Shown here: piece by piece, positions 7,904 through 15,239 of the stretch
How the letters are laid out: each line of letters opens with the position of its first letter
Numbering within the stretch: position 1 is the first letter of the stretch
DNA from: DYGX01 sp035325905
Lineage (GTDB): Bacteria; Chloroflexota; Anaerolineae; Aggregatilineales; Aggregatilineaceae
DNA length: 42,613 nucleotides
Reading direction: 5' to 3'
Assembly (NCBI GenBank): GCA_035325905.1
Contig: DAOKYY010000027.1
Coordinates: forward strand, 1 to 42,613
Position numbers and translations under genes: made by a program
Notes under the pieces: model-generated
What the model saw: the letters and a program-made list of their open reading frames with translations, nothing else
Databases searched by the model: none
Told to the model about the DNA's origin: nothing

Positions 7904-9300
7904 CCGGCGGCCTCCTTTTCTTCCTGAGTGCGGACGGCGCGCAGATAGAAGACGGCGATCCCCAGCGACAGCAGCATGATGAAGCCGGAATAGGCCGCCG
8001 CGACGTTCTTGTTGTTGTACGAGCTAATGTCGTACCAGCGGTAGGTCTCGTTGGCGAGCGTCGTCACCACGTCGCCGCCGGAGATCGCGACGACCACGGC
8101 GAAGACCTGGAACGCCAGGATCGTGCGCAGAATCAGCGCGACTTGCAGGCTCGGCTTGAGCAGCGGCAGGATGATATGGCGCAGGCGCTGCCACAGGCTC
8201 GCGCCGAAAATCTCGCCCGCCTCCAGATAGTCCCGTGGGATAGCCTGCAACCCTGAGACGACGATCACCATCACGAGCGAGGTCGCGCGCCAGATTTCGG
8301 CCAGCACAATGGCGACAATAATCCATTCTTTGTTCGCGCTGGAGATAAAGATGTACGGTTTGTCGATGATCCCTAACGATTGTAACAGCGAGTTGAGATA
8401 GCCGCTCTGCGTAAAGATGGTGTACCACACCAGGCCCGCTGCCAGGTCCGAGATGCCGAGCGGGATGGCGTACAGATAAAGAAAGAACGAATTGAACTTG
8501 AGCTGCGATTGCAGCACCAGCGCCATGATGATCGCCAGCGTGAACTGCACCGGCAGGATCAGCACAATCAGCAACAGGGTTGTTCTCAGCGCCTGCGCGA
8601 ACTTACCGTCGTTGAGCATCCGCTTGACATAGTCGAGCGTCCATTCCTTCGACCCCTCGCCGCTCTGGACGCGGCCGGTCGCGGAGATTTTGGCGTCTTT
8701 CAGGAAGATCGGCGCACGCTCGACCCAGCCCTCGACCGTCTGGCCGCCGGCGGTCTCGCCGCTGACCTTCAGCCAGTTCTGGGGCTTTTGCAGCAGGCCC
8801 CCGGCGGCGATCCGGCTGTCGGTTTTGCCCCATTCCAGAACGGCGACCTCCGTCCCCTGTGGCAGCTCGCCGGCCGGCGCGGCGTCGGGGGCAGCCTCGG
8901 CGCGCAGCATCGCGGTTCGGGCGCGCACCGTGCCCGTGGTGGAGCGGCTGGCGTCGGCGACAAAGACCTGCCCGCGCAGCGCCCATCCGCTGACGGTTTC
9001 ACCCTCCGGGTTCGCGCCGGTGACTTCCAGCCAGAAGACTTTTTCGGTCAGCAGCCCGCCGGCTGCCTTCGTCTCAAACAACCGCACATCTTGCACCTCG
9101 ACCGTCGTTCCCCGTTCCAGCGCGCCGGTGATGGCCGCGTCCTCGACCGCTGGCTCGGCGCGCAGCGGCAGAATCTGGCTGTCGCGCCGGAAGGCGAGTT
9201 GCAGCGACTGGACCATCGGCCAGCCGAAGAACAGCAGCAGGTAGGCGAACGAGGGCAGGAGGAGCAGGTAGGGCGCCCAGCTCATATTCCTGAATTTCAT
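7900..9300 (-). CDS. carbohydrate ABC transporter permease (MalF-like) with two SH3-like repeats in the first external loop
   Basis: This 466-residue permease partners the MalG-like protein. Helix 1 (about residues 9-30) is followed by a loop of about 200 residues before helix 2 (about 238-260). The rest is a normal CUT1 permease with an EAA loop (YLEAGEIFGASLWQRLRHII). The long loop holds two tandem repeats (about 46-114 and 131-201). Both start LRAE and contain GTxVxV/GTEVAV, AAGGLL, W-L-x-V-[TS]-G, TVxGW and a final [VI]F[VL]. This looks like two SH3b-type folds. The start at 9300 is chosen because AGGAGG lies just upstream and helix 1 follows; a frame extending to 9345 lacks such support. 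E. coli MalF has its extra external domain between helices 3 and 4, not here. Confidence 0.9.
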   Translation of the reverse strand: MKFRNMSWAPYLLLLPSFAYLLLFFGWPMVQSLQLAFRRDSQILPLRAEPAVEDAAITGALERGTTVEVQDVRLFETKAAGGLLTEKVFWLEVTGANPEGETVSGWALRGQVFVADASRSTTGTVRARTAMLRAEAAPDAAPAGELPQGTEVAVLEWGKTDSRIAAGGLLQKPQNWLKVSGETAGGQTVEGWVERAPIFLKDAKISATGRVQSGEGSKEWTLDYVKRMLNDGKFAQALRTTLLLIVLILPVQFTLAIIMALVLQSQLKFNSFFLYLYAIPLGISDLAAGLVWYTIFTQSGYLNSLLQSLGIIDKPYIFISSANKEWIIVAIVLAEIWRATSLVMVIVVSGLQAIPRDYLEAGEIFGASLWQRLRHIILPLLKPSLQVALILRTILAFQVFAVVVAISGGDVVTTLANETYRWYDISSYNNKNVAAAYSGFIMLLSLGIAVFYLRAVRTQEEKEAAG

Positions 9301-9327
9301 GGCGGTCCTCCTCTGGCCTGCGGCGCA

Positions 9328-9362
9328 AGGGGGAAACCGGACCATCGGGCCGATTTCCCCCT
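9328..9362 (-). promoter_or_regulatory. intercistronic stem-loop between binding-protein and permease genes
   Basis: AGGGGGAAA and TTTCCCCCT form a perfect nine-pair stem, extended inward by CGG/CCG, in the 99-base gap between the binding-protein stop and the MalF-like start. Structures at this position in sugar operons commonly protect upstream mRNA or attenuate downstream transcription, raising binding protein over permease. That role is inferred here. Confidence 0.5.
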
Positions 9363-9399
9363 GAGGCTCGGTTCGGGCAGGCGGCTCAGCTGCGGCTCG

Positions 9400-10701
9400 C
9401 TACTCCGTGACGATCTGGCAGGCGCCCTCGCTCACCGGGTCGGGCGGCCAGCACGGCGCGCCGGTGTCGTCCAGCAGCGACTGGATGTTGGCCGCTTCGG
9501 CGTCGAGGACAGTCTGGATGTCTTCGCCGTCGAGCAGCACCCGGTTGGCGGCTGACTTGAAGATTTCGTTTAGCTCGCCGCCACGCTCGCCCAGGCCGAC
9601 CGGCAGCAGGGCGGGCAAAGCGTCCGCCGCCGAAGCCTGCGCGGTGACGGCCTCTTGAATCTTGGCGACGCCGGGCGGCAGATTGGCGGTATCAACGCCC
9701 GCTACCACCGGGAAGAAGTTCAGCTCTTGCAAAATCCGGCCCTGGACTTCGGGCGAGAGCAGGTACTGGATCAGCGCCACGGCGCCTTCGGGGTTCGGCG
9801 CGTTAGCCGGAACGCCGAGGCCCACCACCACGGGCATGAAGCCGCGACCGGCCGGGCCAGCCGGGGCCGGGAAGCCCACGAACTGATCAGGCTGCTCGTT
9901 AAAGGCGCCGTTCAGGCGCGCGACGTGGTCCAGCGCGAGCCACACCTCGCCGGAGAGCAGCGGCTCCTGCATAAACTCATACGTGATCGACTGCGGGTGC
10001 ACCGACGGCCACAGCTCGTCGCGGACAAAGGTCATCATCTCGACCGCTTCAGGGCTGTTGAACTTAGTCACCATGCCGCCGGTGTAGGACGGCCACAGGT
10101 AGCCTTGCAGCACGCGGTGCCACAGGCCCGCCACCGGGAAGCCGAGCTTGGCCTCGCCGGTCGCTTCCTTGATCGCGGCGGCCCACTCGGCGAGCTGGTC
10201 CCACGTCAGGGCGTTGAGGTCGGCGCCTTCCGGCAGGTATTCCAGCGCCTCAACGTTGGCGGCCATGATGTAGGTCGCTTGCAGCCAGGGCACATAATAC
10301 TGATAGTCGGTCGTGCCCATCTTGCCCAGCTCGACAAAGGCGTCGGCCAGGTCTACTTCCGACTCGACCTGCTCCAGCAGCGGGCTGAGGTCGAACAGCA
10401 CGTCCGCATTCACCAGCGTCGGGAACATGCCGTGCAGCCCGCCGATCACGTCGATCGTGCCGGCTTCCTGGCCCGCTTCGCCGGTCAGCGTGTCGAACAC
10501 CGGCTGCTCGTCGGACGGGAGGTATTCCACGTCCAGCCCGGAATCCGCGAGGATCGCGCGGAACTTCTCGGCTTCTTCCACAATGTTGAACTGAGTCGAC
10601 ATGAAAGTGACCTTGTTGTCGTCCTGGGCGGAAACGCCCATCGCCCCGGTCAGCAAGGTCAGGACGGTCAGCAAAACCAGTACGCGAAACTTCTTATTCA
10701 T
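9400..10701 (-). CDS. extracellular sugar-binding protein (SBP family 1)
   Basis: This 433-residue secreted protein delivers the sugar to the CUT1 permeases. The signal peptide runs MNKKFRVLVLLTVLTLLTG and ends near VSAQDD. No lipobox cysteine is present, so it is not an obvious lipoprotein. The mature part has the SBP_bac_1 layout: FMSTQFNIVEEAEKFRAIL near the start, VIGGLHGMFPTLVNADVLFDLSP, a hinge with WPSYTGGMVTKFNSPEAVEM, and the C-terminal block NPEGAVALIQYLLSPEVQGRIL. The start is placed at 10701, with AGGAG upstream, not at the preceding in-frame ATGs (10722-10725). It follows the LacI gene by 95 bases. Confidence 0.92.
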   Translation of the reverse strand: MNKKFRVLVLLTVLTLLTGAMGVSAQDDNKVTFMSTQFNIVEEAEKFRAILADSGLDVEYLPSDEQPVFDTLTGEAGQEAGTIDVIGGLHGMFPTLVNADVLFDLSPLLEQVESEVDLADAFVELGKMGTTDYQYYVPWLQATYIMAANVEALEYLPEGADLNALTWDQLAEWAAAIKEATGEAKLGFPVAGLWHRVLQGYLWPSYTGGMVTKFNSPEAVEMMTFVRDELWPSVHPQSITYEFMQEPLLSGEVWLALDHVARLNGAFNEQPDQFVGFPAPAGPAGRGFMPVVVGLGVPANAPNPEGAVALIQYLLSPEVQGRILQELNFFPVVAGVDTANLPPGVAKIQEAVTAQASAADALPALLPVGLGERGGELNEIFKSAANRVLLDGEDIQTVLDAEAANIQSLLDDTGAPCWPPDPVSEGACQIVTE

Positions 10702-10796
10702 GCTTTTTTTCTCCTGTCGCATCATGACGTCGATCGGCGGTGAATCGCATGGTGCACTGGTTCAGGGCTTAGCATTCGATGGCCTCTCCTCCTTTT

Positions 10797-11816
10797 TCAT
10801 CCGGTGCGCGGCTTTCCGCTGGAAGCGCGAATCACTAGCTCCGGGTCCAACAACACATGCAGATCGTGAACGGTCTCGCCTCGAATGAGGCGGATCAGGG
10901 TTTGCGCGAGCTTCTGGCCGATCTCGAAAATGGGCTGGCGGATGGTCGTCAGCGGCGGCGAGGCGTTGGCCGCCGCCGGGATGTCGTCGAAGCCTGCGAC
11001 CGCCACATCTTCCCCGACGCGCAGCCCGCGCGCGGTGATCGCGGACATCGCGCCGAGCGCCATCTGGTCGTTGCAGGCCAGGATCGCCGTCGGCGGGTCC
11101 GGCTGGTCGAGCAGTTGCCCGGCGGCGGCGGCTCCGCTGTCCGCGCTCAGATCGCCGGTGACGACCAGGCGCGGGTCGCGCGGCAGCCCCAGGTCGTCGA
11201 GCGCAGCCCAATATCCGGCCAGGCGCAGCGGCGCAAAGGCCAGCTCGTCCGGCGCGGCGATCAGCGCGATCCGCCGGTGGCCGTGCTCCGCGAAATGGTG
11301 GACCATCTGGCGGATGCCTGTTTTGCCGTCCACGTCGATATAGGGGTAATCGTCCTCACCTGCGTGCCCGAACACGACGTAGGGCCGGGCGCTGCCTTTG
11401 AGATAGTCGAGGCGGGCGTCGTGCTGGCGAACCCGCGCCAGGACCATGCCATCTACGCGGCTGCCGTCGACCATCCGGCGGTAGGCGCTGATCTCCTCTT
11501 CGCCGCGCATCTGGGCCGAGAGCAGCAGATCGTAGCCGGAGCGGGCGGCTTGCTGCCCGACGCCGGAGAGCAGCGTCATGAAGAATTGATCGGAATAGTA
11601 GGCGGTGAGCGGAATCACCATGCCGATCGTGTTGGTGTGCTTGCTGCGCAGGTGGCGGGCGGTGAGGTTGGGCTGGTAGCCGAGGCGGTCGGCGATGTCG
11701 ACAATCAGCTGGCGCGTGCGCTCGTTGACATCCGCGTAACCCGCCAGCGCGCGCGACACGGTGGTAATTGAAAATCCAGACTCATCCGAAATCGTTTTTA
11801 AGGTTGCTTTTTTCAT
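10797..11816 (-). CDS. LacI-family transcriptional regulator
   Basis: This 339-residue repressor has an N-terminal helix-turn-helix (ATLKTISDESGFSITTVSRA, residues 4-23), then the hinge helix region (RTRQLIVDIADRLGYQPN, ARHLRSKHTNTIGMVIP). A periplasmic-binding-protein-like effector domain follows, with FNDQ-type (LACNDQMALGAM) and GFDDIPAA motifs. It heads the sugar operon and is transcribed with it. The start at 11816 puts the helix-turn-helix at the N-terminus; a frame opening at 11882 would place the promoter inside the gene. The paired operators just upstream argue for autoregulation. The inducer is presumably the imported sugar or a derivative. Confidence 0.93.
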   Translation of the reverse strand: MKKATLKTISDESGFSITTVSRALAGYADVNERTRQLIVDIADRLGYQPNLTARHLRSKHTNTIGMVIPLTAYYSDQFFMTLLSGVGQQAARSGYDLLLSAQMRGEEEISAYRRMVDGSRVDGMVLARVRQHDARLDYLKGSARPYVVFGHAGEDDYPYIDVDGKTGIRQMVHHFAEHGHRRIALIAAPDELAFAPLRLAGYWAALDDLGLPRDPRLVVTGDLSADSGAAAAGQLLDQPDPPTAILACNDQMALGAMSAITARGLRVGEDVAVAGFDDIPAAANASPPLTTIRQPIFEIGQKLAQTLIRLIRGETVHDLHVLLDPELVIRASSGKPRTG

Positions 11817-11828
11817 GGGCCGCCACGA

Positions 11829-11844
11829 TCCAAATCGTTTTGAA
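11829..11844. promoter_or_regulatory. secondary LacI-type operator (O2)
   Basis: TCCAAATCGTTTTGAA is an imperfect copy of the main operator, differing at three or fewer positions. Its centre is 32 bp (about three helical turns) from the main operator. It falls around or just after the predicted transcription start. Confidence 0.7.
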
Positions 11845-11853
11845 CCTGTTTTC

Positions 11854-11882
11854 AGCATAATCCAAAACGTTTTGGATGTCAA
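11854..11882 (-). promoter_or_regulatory. promoter of the lacI-type/sugar ABC operon
   Basis: On the minus strand TTGACA (11877-11882) and TATGCT (11854-11859) are separated by 17 bases. The consensus -35 and good -10 place the start of transcription near 11847. The spacer is almost entirely occupied by the 16-bp palindromic operator. Confidence 0.75.
11861..11876. promoter_or_regulatory. primary LacI-type operator (O1), perfect palindrome
   Basis: TCCAAAACGTTTTGGA is a perfect 16-bp palindrome with the central CG dinucleotide typical of LacI/GalR operators. It lies between the -35 and -10 hexamers, so a bound repressor would exclude RNA polymerase. Confidence 0.85.
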
Positions 11883-11974
11883 TCAGCCTGCGTGAAGCTC
11901 CCATTCACGAAACCATAATGAAGACTTGTTTAGGCCGGCAGCAGGCGGAACACAATACAGCCAGAGGCGGCCCA

Positions 11975-12016
11975 AGCCCTGGCTGCTCTTGCCTGCTTGT
12001 TGCTTGTCTTGGCTGT
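11975..12016. repeat. CTGC/TTGC-rich degenerate repeat stretch
   Basis: The intergenic region between the LacI gene and the convergently spaced end of the phosphorylase gene contains a run of CTGCT, CTGCTTG, TTGCTTG and GCTGTGCTC units with roughly 7-11-base spacing. It resembles the more regular array at 16803-16870. Confidence 0.4.
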
Positions 12017-12018
12017 GC

Positions 12019-13800
12019 TCAGCTTCGCTTAAGCCAGCGCACCTGGTAGGGGGCAAGCGTCACGGCTGCTCCGCGCGCGAAGCTCTCGCCGCTGAGCAGA
12101 TCGCGCCAGCCGTCGATCTCTGCCCCTTCGATCGCGCCTAAATCGATCTGCACCGTCGCGTCGCGGACGTTGTGCAGCGCGGCGACGGCGCTCTGCCCGT
12201 CCGGCGAGGTGCGCAGCAGCCCGAAAATCGCCGGGTCGAGCGCCAGCACGCGCTGCTCGCCGCCGGGATGGAAGGCTGGCTCGGCGGTGCGGGCGGCGAT
12301 CAGACGCCGGTAGCCAGCGAACACGCGCGCTCGCAGCGAGGCCGGATCGGCCAGGGCGCGCTCGACCCCGGCGGCGTCCAGCGGCTCGCGGTTGATTGTG
12401 CGTAACCGTCCCGTCCGCGCGACGCCTGCGTTCCAGTTGCGCGAGCCGAGCAGGCTGTGGATGTAGATGCCCGGCATCCCCGCCAGCGCCAGCGCGATCG
12501 CCTGCGACGCCAGGAAGCGGCTGACCTGCTTTTCCGGCGGCTCGGCGCTGGCCGGGTCGGAAAGCGCGTCGAAGTAGTTGATATTCAGCTCGTAGGGGCT
12601 TTGCGAGCCGTCGCTGTTGGCTTTGTACGACACCGCGCCGCCATGCCGCTGCGCGCGCTCGACCAGGCGCTCGATCTCGGCGCGCGGCAAGATGCCTTCC
12701 AGCGGGCGCACGCCGATGCCGTCATGCGAGGCGGTGAAGTTGAAGAAGGTCGTCGCCTCGGACGGGCGCGCCAGCCCCGCCGCCCAGCGGCTGAGGTGCG
12801 TCGCGTCGCCGGTTGCGAAAGCGTGCAGCGTCAGCGGCGGCAGCGGGAACTGGTAGACCAGCTGCGCCTCGTTCCACCCGTTGCCGAAATACGAGATATT
12901 TTCCTCGTGCGGGACGTTCGTCTCGGTGATGATCGCGACCTGCGGCGCGACCGCGTCGAACACGTCGCGCAGCAGGCGAACGACAGTATGCGTCTGCCCC
13001 AGGTGGATGCAGCCGGTCCCGATCTGCTTCCACAGGTACGCGATCGCATCCAGCCGCAGAAAAGTCATTCCCTGGCGGATGTAGAACAGCAGCACCTCGA
13101 CCATGCGCAGCAGCACGTCTGGGTTGGCGAAGTTGAGGTCGATCTGGTCGTCGCTAAAGGTTGTCCAGACATGCTCGACGCCGCGCGCCGTTTCGACCGG
13201 CGTCAGCAGCGGCAGGGTGCGCGGCCTCACGACTGCCGACAGATCGGCGCCGGGATCGACGCGGATGAAGAAATCGGCGTAAGCCGGGTCGCCCGCCTTG
13301 AAGCGCCTGAACCACTCGCTGTGCGCCGAGACGTGGTTGATCACCAGGTCGAACATCAGGTCGAAGTCGTCCCCCAGACGCCGCACGTCGTCCCACGTGC
13401 CCAGAGCCGGATCAACGGCGGTATAGTCGATCACCGAAAACCCGTCATCCGACGAATAGGGGAAGAACGGCAGGATATGCACCGCCGAGATCACGCCGCG
13501 CAGGTGGCGGCGCAGAAAGCGGCGCAGCGTCTGGAGTGGCAACTCGCCCGGCGCGTTGAGCGAGCCGCCATAGGTGATCAGCATCACATCGCGCTCGTCC
13601 ACGCGCGCCGCCGGATCCACCGGGACAGGCGCGGGCGTCTCGGCGCGAAAGGACTCCAGCAGCGCCATCAGGCGCGTCGCACAGGCGTCGCCGCGCGCCT
13701 CGCCGTACAGCGCGCGGCACTTGTCGCGTATCTCGCCTCGCATCTCGTCGCGTGCGCGCGCCGGTAGGGGCGGAGTCACGTCAGGTTTGGTCGAAGGCAT
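12019..13800 (-). CDS. GH13_18 glycoside phosphorylase (sucrose / glucosylglycerate phosphorylase-like)
   Basis: This 593-residue cytoplasmic enzyme belongs to the alpha-amylase superfamily. The predicted nucleophile is D251 in FLRLDAIAY, the acid/base is E293 in IITETNVPH, and the transition-state aspartate is D360 in ASHDGIG. Early blocks ISAVHILPFFPYSSDDGF (about 104-121) and MFDLVINHVSAHS match GH13_18. Members phosphorolyse an alpha-glucoside to glucose 1-phosphate. The N-terminal helical extension of about 70 residues and the total length are closer to glucosylglycerate phosphorylases (YcjM-like, about 560 residues) than to sucrose phosphorylases (about 490-500). Exact donor specificity is inference. 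E. coli ycjM also sits beside a CUT1 transporter and a sugar regulator. Confidence 0.85.
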   Translation of the reverse strand: MPSTKPDVTPPLPARARDEMRGEIRDKCRALYGEARGDACATRLMALLESFRAETPAPVPVDPAARVDERDVMLITYGGSLNAPGELPLQTLRRFLRRHLRGVISAVHILPFFPYSSDDGFSVIDYTAVDPALGTWDDVRRLGDDFDLMFDLVINHVSAHSEWFRRFKAGDPAYADFFIRVDPGADLSAVVRPRTLPLLTPVETARGVEHVWTTFSDDQIDLNFANPDVLLRMVEVLLFYIRQGMTFLRLDAIAYLWKQIGTGCIHLGQTHTVVRLLRDVFDAVAPQVAIITETNVPHEENISYFGNGWNEAQLVYQFPLPPLTLHAFATGDATHLSRWAAGLARPSEATTFFNFTASHDGIGVRPLEGILPRAEIERLVERAQRHGGAVSYKANSDGSQSPYELNINYFDALSDPASAEPPEKQVSRFLASQAIALALAGMPGIYIHSLLGSRNWNAGVARTGRLRTINREPLDAAGVERALADPASLRARVFAGYRRLIAARTAEPAFHPGGEQRVLALDPAIFGLLRTSPDGQSAVAALHNVRDATVQIDLGAIEGAEIDGWRDLLSGESFARGAAVTLAPYQVRWLKRS

Positions 13801-13893
13801 GTCAGCATCCCGTTGTCATGGTCGCGGCACCAACACGGCCTCTAGCATAGCCTATTCGACGCGCTGATCCCACCCTGGCGCGGAAGCTCGCCG

Positions 13894-14973
13894 CTAGAGC
13901 GTGAAATCGGCCAGGTGCACGCCGGGGACCGTCTCACCTGTCGCGCGCAGCGCCGCGATCCGCTCCCGCGCCGCCGCGACCGCGTCCGCGTCCGGCAGAA
14001 CGCGCAGTGTCAGGTCGAAGGCGCGCGTCTCGCCCGGCTCGATCGTTTGCAGCCGCCCGCTGGCCCGCGCGCCGCTTTGCCCTTCGGGGATGCAGTTGCC
14101 CGGCTCGACGCCGCAGACGTAAATCCCTGTGCGCGTGTTCTTCCACTGCGTCAGATAGGGCATCTGCGCCGGGTCCCACTCCCACAGCAGCCCGAAGTCG
14201 TCGCGCCCCAGCAGCGCGCAGGTCTGGCCGTCCGTCTGCTTAAGGTGATGAAAAAAGACCTGCTCAGCGTAGCGCGGCACGGGGGCGGCGTAGTCGGGCC
14301 AGGTCGCGTAGCCCTTGCGCGCCTCGGCGTCGCGCGGATACACCGCCGCGTGCGGCGTGTCGAAGCGCGCGCCCTCGGCCACCAGCGGATAGCCGGGGTT
14401 GACGTGGTAGAGCACCATCAGCGGCGCGGGCTGGTCGCCCCGGTTCGTGATGCCGTCCGCGATGTGGATCGCCGGCTCGCCCAGGCGCAGCGTGTAGCGG
14501 CGCTCCAGGCGGAGCTGCACGCCGAACAGCTTTGTCTCGGCGACGGTCCCGGTCAGCGCCAGCGCGTGCGGATCGTCGCGCTCGACGCGGACTTCGGCGG
14601 CGCGCAGGCGGCTGTATTGCCCGTGCAGGTCGCGGAAGACGCCAGTGCCGGGATCGGTCTCCGGCGGGCCGACGTGCGTCAGGCCGCAAGTGACAACCAG
14701 CCCGCCGTTGAACTGTTGGAGCCAGGGCAGGCCGAAGTCCGGCAGGTGCGGCGAATTCTGGCTGAGCCAGGTCAGCGGGCGCCCGTTGTAGTGCGCGGCC
14801 CACACGTCCAGCCCGCGATCGGGCAGGACGGTGTAGGTCAGCCCGCTGCCGTTGTAGGCGTCGATCACGCGCTGACCGTCGGGCAGGGTGGCCTCGCGAA
14901 AGTCGATGAACTGGCGCGGCTCGACGCTGTAGCGGGCGAGCGCGGCGCGGTCAAGCCAATCGTGAGTCGTCAT
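13894..14973 (-). CDS. DUF4432 family aldose-1-epimerase-like protein
   Basis: This 359-residue protein is predicted to be a beta-sandwich protein of the galactose-mutarotase-like superfamily. Typical DUF4432 blocks are visible: VLPDRGLDVWAAHYNGRPLTWLS, FNGGLVVTCGLTHVGPP, LHGQYSRLRA, LYHVNPGYPL, and YVCGVEPGNCIPEGQ near the C-terminus. Relatives interconvert sugar anomers or isomers; some occur in glycoside catabolic clusters. The start at 14973 was preferred over one at 15006 because of the AAGGA motif about ten bases upstream and better agreement with the family N-terminus. It is the first gene of a minus-strand pair with the phosphorylase, 93 bases apart, and diverges from xylB. Confidence 0.8.
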   Translation of the reverse strand: MTTHDWLDRAALARYSVEPRQFIDFREATLPDGQRVIDAYNGSGLTYTVLPDRGLDVWAAHYNGRPLTWLSQNSPHLPDFGLPWLQQFNGGLVVTCGLTHVGPPETDPGTGVFRDLHGQYSRLRAAEVRVERDDPHALALTGTVAETKLFGVQLRLERRYTLRLGEPAIHIADGITNRGDQPAPLMVLYHVNPGYPLVAEGARFDTPHAAVYPRDAEARKGYATWPDYAAPVPRYAEQVFFHHLKQTDGQTCALLGRDDFGLLWEWDPAQMPYLTQWKNTRTGIYVCGVEPGNCIPEGQSGARASGRLQTIEPGETRAFDLTLRVLPDADAVAAARERIAALRATGETVPGVHLADFTL

Positions 14974-15063
14974 GGTCGATTGTCCTTCTCTGAGCGGCGC
15001 CGCCACGTGGCGTGCCGTCCTGCGCTATACTTAGAAGCTGCTCTGGCAGGCTGCGCGGGCAAG

Positions 15064-15165
15064 CGTGCCCGGCGAGGCAGCCCGCGCGATCGTCTCTTAC
15101 CAGCTTAGGCGATCTGGGCGCACTGTCAACCCGGCGCGGGCATTTCAAGAGCCTCGCCGGGCACG
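15064..15165. repeat. 15-bp perfect inverted repeat in the divergent sugar-gene promoter region
   Basis: CGTGCCCGGCGAGGC (15064-15078) and GCCTCGCCGGGCACG (15151-15165) are exact inverted copies with centres 87 bp apart. They lie between the DUF4432 gene (-) and the xylulokinase gene (+). They could be a pair of operator sites able to loop, or arms of a long cruciform or RNA stem. No other gene is present in this 266-base gap. Confidence 0.6.
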
Positions 15166-15239
15166 GATTCCGGACAGTCGAGGATCGATCGTTTAATTGA
15201 TGTTTTTCGCCTCTGCGCGCTGCGACGGGAGAAAAGCTT

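Noticed and set aside
12457..13767. 436-codon open frame opposite the GH13_18 phosphorylase gene
   Set aside because: The opposite strand holds all catalytic motifs of GH13; this frame is low-complexity.
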